A stretch of 64,000 nucleotides of DNA from Rhodopseudomonas pseudopalustris (GTDB lineage Bacteria > Pseudomonadota > Alphaproteobacteria > Rhizobiales > Xanthobacteraceae), in assembly GCF_900110435.1 (NCBI RefSeq), contig NZ_FODT01000015.1, forward strand, positions 1-64,000, written 5' to 3'. The position numbers and the translations under genes are program-made. Shown here in pieces: positions 37,699 to 44,935 of the stretch. The notes beneath the pieces are model-generated. The model was not told the origin of the DNA and ran no database searches. It saw only the letters and a list, made by a program, of their open reading frames with translations. Numbering within the stretch: the first letter of the stretch is position 1; each line of letters begins with the position of its first letter.

Positions 37699-37896
37699 AT
37701 GCCCTGGAAAATCATCGCCGCCGCCTTCGGCTGGAAGGCGGCGCATGACGACGACGAGGATGTGCTCGTCGTCTGGCATCCGAAGCTGCGACGCCATTTC
37801 ACGGGCGCCGACGCGTGGAAGCGGGCCGCGCTGCTGTCGATCCGCGCGCCTGCGGGGCCGAACTTTCCACACACGCGGAAGGAGGCCTCGCGATGA
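37699..37896 (+). CDS. Small protein in coupled backbone string
   Basis: A 65-residue protein, rich in Trp and Arg at both ends with an acidic DDDED patch in the middle. Function is unknown. The case for a real gene is TAGGAGG 6 bp before the ATG and the 4-bp ATGA overlap with the next gene. Confidence 0.6.
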   Translation: MPWKIIAAAFGWKAAHDDDEDVLVVWHPKLRRHFTGADAWKRAALLSIRAPAGPNFPHTRKEASR

Positions 37897-38144
37897 CGAC
37901 CTATCTTGTCGCGGTTCATCTCCTTGTCGAGGCGAACGTATCGCCGGAAGCTGAGGTCGCCGATGCGCTGCACGGCATCCTCACCGAGGACATGCGCAAA
38001 TATGCCGGCGCTCACTCGTCACTCATCGACTGGGCCGTCGCCGGCGACGACATCGCGGGCTCGATTGTCCCGGTCGCCATCGCGGGCGACTACCAACCCG
38101 ACGCGACGGCGTTTCCGGCCTGGCCGCGGAGACGACAGCCATGA
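37893..38144 (+). CDS. Small protein in coupled backbone string
   Basis: An 83-residue acidic protein (TTYLVAVHLLVEANVSPEAEV at the start). The ATG at 37893 overlaps the previous stop by 4 bp and has GGAGG within the previous gene. It overlaps the following gene by 4 bp as well. No known domain. Confidence 0.6.
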   Translation: MTTYLVAVHLLVEANVSPEAEVADALHGILTEDMRKYAGAHSSLIDWAVAGDDIAGSIVPVAIAGDYQPDATAFPAWPRRRQP

Positions 38145-38479
38145 CGCGCCACACGGAAATCGGCGCCTTGCTCGCCCGCATGGACGCCGCGCGACGCGGC
38201 ACCCAGCACCATCTCGCCGTGATAGAGCGGCAGGTCGCCAAACGCGCCGAGCGGATGACGATCACGGCGCGGGCGAAACGGCGCCGTCGCCGATCTAGCG
38301 CTGGCGCCTGGACCGGCGCTGACGAGCGCGCCTATCAAGGCTATGTCGCCGACCTGATGCTCGCGCGCATGCCGGAGTTCGACGTGTTGATCCGCCACCT
38401 CGCCCGACAGGACGACGCCCTCACCGCCTTGCGCGTTCGACACGGCATCGCGGCCACCGCGGCCATCGTCGAGCGCTGA
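38141..38479 (+). CDS. Small basic protein ending the coupled string
   Basis: A 112-residue strongly basic protein with a helical N-terminal half and an Arg-rich patch (AKRRRRRSSAG) in the middle, suggesting nucleic-acid binding. Coupled by ATGA to the upstream gene. No known domain. Confidence 0.6.
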   Translation: MTRHTEIGALLARMDAARRGTQHHLAVIERQVAKRAERMTITARAKRRRRRSSAGAWTGADERAYQGYVADLMLARMPEFDVLIRHLARQDDALTALRVRHGIAATAAIVER

Positions 38480-38955
38480 TCGTCGGCAACCGTGGCCGCT
38501 CGCGCGGATCGCCCGGTGCATCGACATCTCCTCCGGGAGAAGCTGAACCGCGACGCGGACGCGGCGTCGGAGACGTCGCGACAATTCGGGGCGGCGGCAC
38601 GGGGGCGGAACGGATACCGGACGTGGCGACCGCGCGGCCAGGTCACATCCTTTCCGGCATCGCCAAGCCGGCCCGCACCCTGTCGGTCCTCCCCTCGGGT
38701 TTGCTGCGGTCTGCGCCGCCGGCGGTCCGCTTCAAGGCCAAGTCGCAAGCGACCGGAGCCCGCCGATCTCGGCAAGGCCCGGCCGCGGCCTGCGCAGGGC
38801 TTTCGCCCCGCTTGTCCGCAACCGGACCTCGCTCGCCTGGCGGCCCCCGGGCCTAGAAGTGGCCCTCAAACCGGCGGCGCCCGGCGACCGCACCCGAAGG
38901 GAGGTCCGGCAGGGGCCGGATCGAACCCGGCGGCGAAACCAGGAAAGGACTGCAC
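38480..38955 (+). promoter_or_regulatory. Long GC-rich leader before the 38956 gene
   Basis: A 476-bp stretch without a convincing gene. It holds CTGCGCAGGGC (38790-38800) and GCCCCGCTTG (38805-38814), the same two blocks in the same order as in the ParB leader (34430-34440 and 34447-34456). Other short GC stems are visible. It is probably the promoter and structured leader of the gene at 38956. Confidence 0.4.
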
Positions 38956-39543
38956 ATGACCAAGACCGCCCGCGCACCCCGCACCAGCGCCCGCGTCGTC
39001 CCGCTCCGCCGCGGCACCACCCTCGAAATGATCCGGCTCGTTTGCCCGGATGCCGCACAAGCCACCCGCATCGCGGAAAGCTTCGGCCTCACCGTCCTCG
39101 ACAGCGAAGGCATCCGCGATCTGCACCAGCGGCTCATCGTCGAGACTGCCGACGCGCTCAACGAAGGCCTCAGCGAACGCGCGATGCAGATTCACCTGCA
39201 GCGCATCGTCGGGTCGTATGTCGGCTCCGCGCACGGCGCCGGGCAATTCTACAGCCGCGCCGTCACTGAAGCGCGCGAGGCCACGGCGCGACTCGCCAAC
39301 GATGCGCGCGACGCCGACCTCGACGGTCCCGTCGGCTTCGACTCCGCAGCGCAGCGCAAGCGCGAGTTCGCGGCTGAGGTTGCCCTTCAGGCCCACGCGC
39401 TGCGCATGGCGGCCGAGGGCGCCGTGGCGGCTTACGAACACGCCGTCGGCGAGAGCTGGAAGCCGTTCGAGCGTCAGTCCGACCAACCCGGCGAAACCGT
39501 CAGCCGCAAGGCGGCCGAGGTGCAGATGGCGGCGTTCGGCTGA
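38956..39543 (+). CDS. Conserved plasmid/ICE protein, unknown function
   Basis: A 195-residue mostly helical protein with a basic N-terminus, then DLHQRLIVETADALNEGLSERAMQIHLQRIVGSYVGSA, which looks like a conserved helical core. The type is familiar from rhizobial plasmids near ardC and DUF736 but has no assigned role. The start ATG has AGGAAAGGA upstream, and a textbook terminator follows at 39594-39621. It stands alone between a leader and a terminator. Confidence 0.7.
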   Translation: MTKTARAPRTSARVVPLRRGTTLEMIRLVCPDAAQATRIAESFGLTVLDSEGIRDLHQRLIVETADALNEGLSERAMQIHLQRIVGSYVGSAHGAGQFYSRAVTEAREATARLANDARDADLDGPVGFDSAAQRKREFAAEVALQAHALRMAAEGAVAAYEHAVGESWKPFERQSDQPGETVSRKAAEVQMAAFG

Positions 39544-39593
39544 CGCCGCCGGCGGGGCTTCGGCCCCGCCTTCCTCGACCATCCTTCGATGCC

Positions 39594-39621
39594 GGCCGGC
39601 TCCTCCGGAGCCGGCCTTTTT
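39594..39621 (+). terminator. Strong rho-independent terminator
   Basis: GGCCGGCTCC-TCC-GGAGCCGGCC followed by TTTTT. A 10-bp perfect stem, 51 bp after the stop; a second GGCGGGGC-TTCG-GCCCCGCC hairpin lies just before it (39551-39570). Confidence 0.85.
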
Positions 39622-39898
39622 CATGTCGCGCGCCGCAGCCGTGCAGGCGCGCGAAGGGAATTGCACAAATAGAAATAAATCAGGTTCGAGCGCCTATCGC
39701 GGCCCGTCGCGGCTTTCGGTCCATGCTCCGGCCCGCGCGGCAGCGCAACGGCTGCGCCGTCCTCCACTGACGTTCCGGTCCGGCGTCTTAGCCGTCACGC
39801 CGCACATTTTCATGACCGGATGCGCGGCCCCGCGGACCTCCGCCGCGGACCGCCGTGACGGGCCGCGATGGCGCGGCCTCCAAACGGAGGTTTGAATC
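39622..39898 (+). other. Leader of ardC
   Basis: No gene is seen. An AT-rich patch at 39658-39682, unusual in this GC-rich stretch, is the likely promoter for ardC. Positions 39757-39775 (GCCGTCCTCCACTG-type block) recur at about 41396-41412 in the leader of the second DUF736 gene. Confidence 0.35.
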
Positions 39899-40825
39899 AT
39901 GAGCCGGAAGGAAACCAAGCCCCGCGCCGACATCTATGCGCGGATCACCGATCGCATCGCCGCCGACCTCGAACGCGGCGTGCGACCCTGGGTCCAGCCC
40001 TGGAACGCGGCCAATACGGCCGGACGCATCACGCGCCCGCTGCGCCACAACGGCATGCCTTATCAGGGGATCAACGTCGTGCTGCTCTGGTCGGAGGCCG
40101 TGTCGCGCGGCTTCACGTCGCCGATCTGGATGACATTCAAGCAGGCGGCCGAGCTCGGCGGCCATGTCCGCAAGGGCGAGACCGGCACGATGGTCGTGTA
40201 TGCCAATCGGATCACGAAAACCGAGACCGATGAGCATGGCGACGATGTGGAGCGCGCGATTCCCTTTCTGCGCGCCTACATCGTCTTCTGCGTCGACCAG
40301 ATCGACAACCTGCCGGATCATCATTACGGACGCCCGGCGCCGAACGGCGTGCCGGCCCAGCGTATCGCACACGCCGACGCATTCTTCGCCAATACCGGCG
40401 CGACTATCCGACATGGCGGTGACAAGGCCTACTTTGCGCCGTCGCTCGACATCATTCAGATGCCGCCGTTCGAAAGCTTTCGCGACGCCGAGAGCTACAC
40501 GGCGACGCTCGCGCATGAAAGCGTGCATTGGACCGCGCCAGCGCACCGTGTCAATCGCGACCTCAGCCGCTACGCGAAGGCTCGCAGCGAGCGCGCCCGC
40601 GAAGAACTGGTCGCCGAGCTCGGCGCATGTTTCCTTTGCGCCGATCTCGACATCGTGCCCGAACTCGCGCCGCGCCCCGACCATGCGAGCTACCTCGCTT
40701 CGTGGCTGGACGTGCTATCCAACGACAAGCGCTTCATCTTCTCTGCGGCGGCGCACGCGCAACGCGCGGTCGCCTATCTGCACGGACTTCAGCCCGACTC
40801 TGGCATGGTCCGGGAGGCGGCATGA
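39899..40825 (+). CDS. ardC: ArdC-type antirestriction protein
   Basis: A 308-residue protein with the ArdC layout: an N-terminal ssDNA-binding domain (DIYARITDRIAADLERGVRPWVQPW, GMPYQGINVVLLW, FKQAAELGGHVRKGETGTMVVY) and a C-terminal zincin-like metallopeptidase domain with HESVH (HExxH) followed by the EELVAELGACFLC block, whose Glu would be the third ligand. ArdC protects incoming single-stranded conjugative DNA from host restriction. The ATG has CGGAGG 9 bp upstream. A terminator hairpin follows at 40904. Confidence 0.9.
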   Translation: MSRKETKPRADIYARITDRIAADLERGVRPWVQPWNAANTAGRITRPLRHNGMPYQGINVVLLWSEAVSRGFTSPIWMTFKQAAELGGHVRKGETGTMVVYANRITKTETDEHGDDVERAIPFLRAYIVFCVDQIDNLPDHHYGRPAPNGVPAQRIAHADAFFANTGATIRHGGDKAYFAPSLDIIQMPPFESFRDAESYTATLAHESVHWTAPAHRVNRDLSRYAKARSERAREELVAELGACFLCADLDIVPELAPRPDHASYLASWLDVLSNDKRFIFSAAAHAQRAVAYLHGLQPDSGMVREAA

Positions 40826-40867
40826 TGTGTCCCGCCCCGTCGATTGCGGGGCAGGCCAGGCGCGCCG

Positions 40868-40938
40868 CCTTGCACATGATCGTTCTCCTTGTCTGATATA
40901 AGCGAAGGCCCCGCCACCCGGCGGGGCCTTCTTGCGTG
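40868..40938 (-). repeat. Inverted copy of the 41827-41897 terminator/leader unit
   Basis: Read on the minus strand, this segment matches 41827-41897 at 61 of 71 positions, including not only the palindromic hairpin but also the AAGGAGAACGATC ribosome site and the ATGTGCAAGG start of the DUF4326 gene. The DUF4326 reading frame is not continued beyond the start here. It is probably a relic of duplication or inversion. Confidence 0.8.
40904..40931. terminator. Terminator hairpin after ardC
   Basis: GAAGGCCCCGCC-ACCC-GGCGGGGCCTTC followed by TTGCGTGTTT, a 12-bp perfect stem 79 bp after the ardC stop. The flanks are A/T-bearing on both sides, so it may work in both directions. Confidence 0.75.
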
Positions 40939-41506
40939 TTTCGTCATGCGTGCGCCGGCGACCGGAGAGGAGCGGTCATTCCGCCCTCCCGACCGAGCCG
41001 CGCCGATGAGGTGGGGCAGCGGCGGTTCGCCTGGCTGTCCGCGACGTCGGCATGTCCCTGTCCTGACCCTCTTCCCGCGGCGATCGTCGGTCGCATCGCA
41101 GATCGGCTGTCCGGGGCGTCGCGGTGGTCTCAGGCGAGAGGCCTTGCGCGGTGTGCGGGAGGGTCTTTCGTCAGGTGCCCGGACACCGTTGTCGTTCGGG
41201 GTGGTGTGCCGGCCGCTCCGTCGTGTCCCCATCGTTCGGTCTGACGCGTCCACTGCGTCCTCGATTTGGCTTGTCTGACCGAAGGCCGTCGTCCCTGCGC
41301 TCCGCCTCGATCTCAAGTCCGCAACGGCCGTTCTCAGCTTTCTTCCCCTGGGCGCTGCGCGCCCATTCCTCGCGAGACAAGAAAGCTTCGCCCTGGCCGT
41401 CCTCCACTGCGTTGCGGCCCTTCGGGTGCGGCCCGATCGCCTCCGGTCAACGACAGCCATCGAGGTCGCGATGGTCGCGGCCCGAGAAACGAAAGAGGAC
41501 ACGAAC
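40939..41506. other. 570-bp gene-free GC-rich stretch before DUF736
   Basis: No convincing reading frame on either strand: codon usage and predicted proteins are Arg/Ser/Pro-rich shadows. It may be the leader of the second DUF736 gene, as other backbone genes here also have long leaders. A block at 41396-41412 is shared with the ardC leader. Confidence 0.4.
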
Positions 41507-41821
41507 ATGGCTACCATCGGCAACTTCACCGTGAACGGCAACGGCTTCGTGGGCACCGTCAAGACCCTCGCCCTCGGCACCGTCAAGGCGAAGATCGTCG
41601 CCGCCGAGCGCACCTCGGAGAAGGCCCCGGACTTCCGGATCTTCGCGGGCACCATCGAGTTCGGTGCCGCGTGGAAGAAGAAGTCCCAGGAGTCGAGCCG
41701 CGACTATCTCTCGGTCAAGCTCGACGACCCGAGCTTCGCAGCGCCCATCTACGCCACGCTGGTCGAGGTGGAAGGCGAGGAAGGCCACTCGCTCATCTGG
41801 TCCCGCCCGAACCGCGACTGA
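41507..41821 (+). CDS. DUF736 family protein, second copy
   Basis: A 104-residue DUF736 protein ([57 protein letters not shown]). It shares the family pattern with the protein at 24529-24855 but is clearly diverged. The start ATG at 41507 has AGAGGA 8 bp upstream. A terminator hairpin follows after 12 bp. Function is unknown. Confidence 0.85.
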   Translation: MATIGNFTVNGNGFVGTVKTLALGTVKAKIVAAERTSEKAPDFRIFAGTIEFGAAWKKKSQESSRDYLSVKLDDPSFAAPIYATLVEVEGEEGHSLIWSRPNRD

Positions 41822-41826
41822 GCGGT

Positions 41827-41897
41827 CACGCAAGAAGGCCCCGCCGCGCGGCGGGGCCTTCGCTCGTGAGCGGAAAGGAGAACGATCATGTGCAAGG
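41827..41897 (+). repeat. Terminator/leader unit with inverted partner at 40868
   Basis: This unit spans the DUF736 terminator and the start of the DUF4326 gene. It is repeated in opposite orientation 888 bp to the left (40868-40938), bracketing the second DUF736 gene. Confidence 0.8.
41834..41861. terminator. Terminator hairpin after DUF736
   Basis: GAAGGCCCCGCC-GCGC-GGCGGGGCCTTC, a 12-bp perfect stem like that at 40904, 12 bp after the stop codon. There is no long T-run on this side. Confidence 0.6.
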
Positions 41898-42157
41898 TCT
41901 TGAACGCGCGACAGGTCGGCAAGCACGCGAGCGCGACGCGCGTCTATATCGGACGCCCGAGCAAATGGGGCAACCCGTTCGTCATCGGGCGCGACGGCTC
42001 GCGCGCCGAGGTCGTCGCGAAGTATCGCGCGTGGATCGTCACGCAGCCCGCGCTGATGAACGCGCTCGAGGAGCTGCGCGGCCGCGATCTCGTCTGCTGG
42101 TGCGCGCCGCTCGCATGCCACGGCGACGTGCTGATCGACCTCGCCAACAGGCGCTGA
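41888..42157 (+). CDS. DUF4326 domain protein
   Basis: An 89-residue protein matching DUF4326: [20 protein letters not shown] near residue 18 and the Cys-rich [15 protein letters not shown] near the C-terminus. These small proteins occur in phages and mobile elements; the Cys/His cluster may bind metal. The start ATG has AAGGAG 8 bp upstream. The stop directly abuts the stop of the convergent gene at 42158. Confidence 0.85.
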   Translation: MCKVLNARQVGKHASATRVYIGRPSKWGNPFVIGRDGSRAEVVAKYRAWIVTQPALMNALEELRGRDLVCWCAPLACHGDVLIDLANRR

Positions 42158-42346
42158 TTACGCGCCTGTTCGATCGAGCGTCGCCAAACGCTCGGGCATG
42201 TCGAGCAGCTTGCGTGCCGCGGCGGTGAGGGCTTCCGCGATCGTCGGATAGGTTTCCTGCGAACTGATCGAGACGCCGTCGGGGAATGTCACGGTCGCCT
42301 GATAGCCGTTGCCTTTGGGCGTGGCAGAAAGCTGAATCGTCGGCAT
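42158..42346 (-). CDS. Small unknown protein, HicB-like in appearance
   Basis: A 62-residue protein (MPTIQLSATPKGNGYQATVTFPDGVSISSQETYPTIAEALTAAARKLLD) with a beta-beta-alpha pattern that vaguely resembles HicB-type folds; no partner toxin is next to it. The ATG at 42344-42346 has AAAGGAG about 10 bp upstream, which supports it over the longer start at 42373. Abuts the convergent DUF4326 gene. Confidence 0.55.
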   Translation of the reverse strand: MPTIQLSATPKGNGYQATVTFPDGVSISSQETYPTIAEALTAAARKLLDMPERLATLDRTGA

Positions 42347-42492
42347 ATCGCAGCGTCTCCTTTGCCAGACCACATTGCTGAAAGGACGCTCACCGCGCGA
42401 TTGATGTCAATCGCTGGCTGATGGGATTCTTCTGACCGACATCCATGCGGGACATGGAGACATGGCCTCTGAGCGCGAACCGACCACTCACG

Positions 42493-42738
42493 TCACCGAT
42501 CGACGTAGCCGCGGCGGCGCTTGCGGCTTTCGATCCGATTGAATGCCGCTTCCGCTTCTTCTCTGCGCCCAAAGAGTTCGATCCGCCGCCGGCCGCGGGC
42601 GCCGATCCGGCCCCATTCCCGGACCAGCGCAGCGGCGCCGAACAGCGACGGCTCGATGCTGAGGGCATAGAACCGCGCCATGTTGCGCGAAGGATCAATC
42701 CGGCGAAGCAGCGTGGGTGTGGAGCGGTCCTCGATCAT
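42493..42738 (-). CDS. WGR domain protein
   Basis: An 81-residue single-domain protein with the WGR signature (REWGRIGARGRRRIELFGRREEAEAAFNRIESRKRRRGY). WGR domains bind DNA or nucleic-acid ends and are found in PARPs and in small plasmid-borne proteins. The ATG at 42736-42738 is used; the internal M at residue 20 starts the domain proper and is an alternative. Confidence 0.85.
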   Translation of the reverse strand: MIEDRSTPTLLRRIDPSRNMARFYALSIEPSLFGAAALVREWGRIGARGRRRIELFGRREEAEAAFNRIESRKRRRGYVDR

Positions 42739-42893
42739 CTGCCGAGTCTCGCTCCGTCACCATCATGATGTCCAATCAGGAGATCGAATCGATCGTCCGC
42801 CAGTGATTCAAAATCATGATGGAACCCCGATGCGCTTGGCATGACGTGTTGGGCGAGCCGCCTTCGGCGGACGGCTCTATTCGCTTCGCTCAC

Positions 42894-42933
42894 GGAGCCC
42901 GCTGCGCGGTCTCCGCCCATTCGGGTGACGATC
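42894..42933. repeat. Segment shared with 23153-23189
   Basis: A 40-bp stretch in a gene-free gap. It contains a TCTCCGCCC-(A)TTCGGGTGACGATC block that recurs near the IS110 remnant at 23153-23189 with three or four differences. Nature unknown; possibly a leader or interspersed repeat of the element. Confidence 0.5.
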
Positions 42934-42973
42934 CTCTCGCGAACTTGGGACGGCAGGTGCCCCGCTATCGCGG

Positions 42974-43375
42974 TTACACTTCGGGGAAGTTCGCACGAAG
43001 ATAGGCGTTCGCGGCGTCCGCGGAGGGGAACGCCGCGAGCTGCTGCTGCGCTTCGTCCGGCCGTTGGGCCTGCCGCATCACCAGGACCTGACCTTCGTCG
43101 AACAAAAGGCACGGGCGCTCGCGGAACTTCAGCCATTCCGCTTGCTTGGCTTCGGCCAAGGCGCAGGCCGCGTCATAATCGTCTGCAATACCGAGATGAG
43201 TCGAGCGGTCCCACGCGCCGCCATTCAGGCACCGGACCTCGATGCGGCCATCCGACAGCGTGACGCCATAGGGACGATCCCACCATGCATCGAGCTGCGT
43301 CTTGCTTCGTGCGTCGTTGGGGGTCGCGTCGAAGGCCTTCGGCAGCTTGGGGTCGAGCGTAATCCGGTTTGGCAT
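42974..43375 (-). CDS. Hypothetical backbone protein
   Basis: A 133-residue soluble protein without a recognised domain. It contains a beta-strand region (YGVTLSDGRIEVRCLNGGAWDRSTHLG) and a C-terminal amphipathic part with ADAANAYLRANF. The start ATG at 43375 has AGAGGA 6 bp upstream. Monocistronic, in the segment between the DUF4326/WGR genes and the methyltransferase. Confidence 0.6.
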   Translation of the reverse strand: MPNRITLDPKLPKAFDATPNDARSKTQLDAWWDRPYGVTLSDGRIEVRCLNGGAWDRSTHLGIADDYDAACALAEAKQAEWLKFRERPCLLFDEGQVLVMRQAQRPDEAQQQLAAFPSADAANAYLRANFPEV

Positions 43376-43643
43376 TGTGTCCTCTGATCAGGCCGAAAAT
43401 GCCACAGGACGGGCTAAATTGGGATAGCTGAATTTCGACCGTCCAGGTTGATCCATGTGGCTGGCCCTGCGGGGTAGACGAGCAGCGCTGGCGATATGAT
43501 CCCTTTAACGTCGGCCACAAAGGCGGCACTCGCAGTCGATCTTCAAGGTACGGCGTGCTAGAGGGAATCATATGTGAGGTCGATCCCCATCCGAAATCAT
43601 CCAGCGCGCACGCTTGCGCGCGAACTTTGTCATGGGGATACGC

Positions 43644-44570
43644 ATGTCCAAACCGAATAAGTCTATAAGACCGCATTCCTCCGAGTTCTTCGGCAAGGAA
43701 CGCGACTATTTCTGGAATTCAGATTTTCTCGAATTGGTCGCTCACCGCCTCAATCTCGGCGCCGTCGCCGATGTCGCCGACATAGGCTGCGGTGTGGGCC
43801 ATTGGAGCGCCCTGCTTTATCCGCATCTTGCGATCGGCGCCGGTCTTGTTGGTATCGATCGCGAACAAAGCCATGTCATCGACTATCTCTCTCGATTGCG
43901 CACGTTGGCCACCGATCCCCCCTCGATTACCGCGCTGGTGGGTGAGGCGACCAATCTGCCCTTGCCTGATCGCGCGTTCGACATGGCGACCTGTCAAACG
44001 CTGCTTCTCCACCTCCAACACCCGGAGCAGGCTCTTGAGGAGTTGGTTCGCATCACCCGGCCAGGTGGCCTGGTGCTGTGCGCCGAGCCGAACAATCTCG
44101 TCGCGCGCTTCCCGTTCAGCGGACTCATGGGCGAGCAACCGCCGGAGCGCCTGATCCGGCTCTCGGAGTTGGCATGGCGCTATGTCCTTGGTCGAGCGCG
44201 ACTTGGCAAAGGCGCAGAATTCGTCGGCGAAAAGCTACCGGGCATGTTCGCCCGCCTCGGTCTCGAGGACGTCAGGGTGTGGCTCTCCGACAGAGCGAGT
44301 GCCAGCTATCCACCCTATTCCAGCCCCGGTGAAATCGCGGGCTTCGATGCGCTGGCGCGCTGGCGCGCCGACGGCATCGGACCCTACGATCGCGAAGAAA
44401 TGCGCGTCAATGTCATTGCAGGCGGAGGATCAGAAGCGTTCTTTGACGCAGCCTGGCACGACTATCTTAATCACGATCAAGAGATCGTCGCATCGGTGCA
44501 GGAACGCCGGTGGCACACGGCGGGCGGAGGCCTGTTCTACCTCGTTGCGGGCAGGCGTGCGGCAGACTGA
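43644..44570 (+). CDS. Class I SAM-dependent methyltransferase
   Basis: A 308-residue Methyltransf_11/25-type enzyme: motif I DVADIGCGVGHWSALL (near residue 40), acidic motif II (GLVGIDRE), and DRAFDMATCQTLLLHLQHPEQALEELVRITRPGGLVL covering motifs IV-VI. The substrate is unknown, probably a small molecule. The ATG at 43644 has GGGGAT upstream and is preferred over 43632. Base composition is somewhat lower in GC than the backbone genes around it, so it may be cargo. Confidence 0.85.
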   Translation: MSKPNKSIRPHSSEFFGKERDYFWNSDFLELVAHRLNLGAVADVADIGCGVGHWSALLYPHLAIGAGLVGIDREQSHVIDYLSRLRTLATDPPSITALVGEATNLPLPDRAFDMATCQTLLLHLQHPEQALEELVRITRPGGLVLCAEPNNLVARFPFSGLMGEQPPERLIRLSELAWRYVLGRARLGKGAEFVGEKLPGMFARLGLEDVRVWLSDRASASYPPYSSPGEIAGFDALARWRADGIGPYDREEMRVNVIAGGGSEAFFDAAWHDYLNHDQEIVASVQERRWHTAGGGLFYLVAGRRAAD

Positions 44571-44650
44571 TCGGTTGCGAGCGGGGTTGCCGTTCGGCAT
44601 TCCAGCCACAGGCAACACCGAAGCTGAAGCACGAGCCGGTGCTTCGGCAG

Positions 44651-44869
44651 TCAACCGCCGCACCAGCTCTGCCGGGGGCCGTTCCACCGCCGCGCCAAGC
44701 CTTCGGCGACAAGCACGTCACCGCCGCGCGTCACCGGCGCTTCCGACAGACTGCCGTCGCGAGAATGAAACATCCACGCCGTGACACCGGCGATCACCAA
44801 CGCCGCAATCACAAGCCGCGTGCCGACGTCATAGGCTGTCGATCCTCTGCCAGGTCCGCCGATCCTCAC
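44651..44869 (-). CDS. Small single-span membrane protein downstream of traG
   Basis: A 72-residue protein with one predicted transmembrane helix (VGTRLVIAALVIAGVTAWMF, about residues 15-34) and a short basic C-terminal tail. The GTG start at 44867-44869 has GGGAGGAA 8-9 bp upstream and lies 66 bp after the traG stop, so it may be the last gene of the traCDG transcript. Function unknown. Confidence 0.5.
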   Translation of the reverse strand: MRIGGPGRGSTAYDVGTRLVIAALVIAGVTAWMFHSRDGSLSEAPVTRGGDVLVAEGLARRWNGPRQSWCGG

Positions 44870-44935
44870 CTGCGCTGTTCCTCCCGTCCCGTCACGTCCG
44901 CACCCTTCGCATCCGTTGATTCGCCTTCTGTGCGA

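Noticed and set aside
39899-40825. Loss of the ArdC zinc site
   Set aside because: The unusual HESVH still satisfies HExxH, so the metallopeptidase site looks intact.
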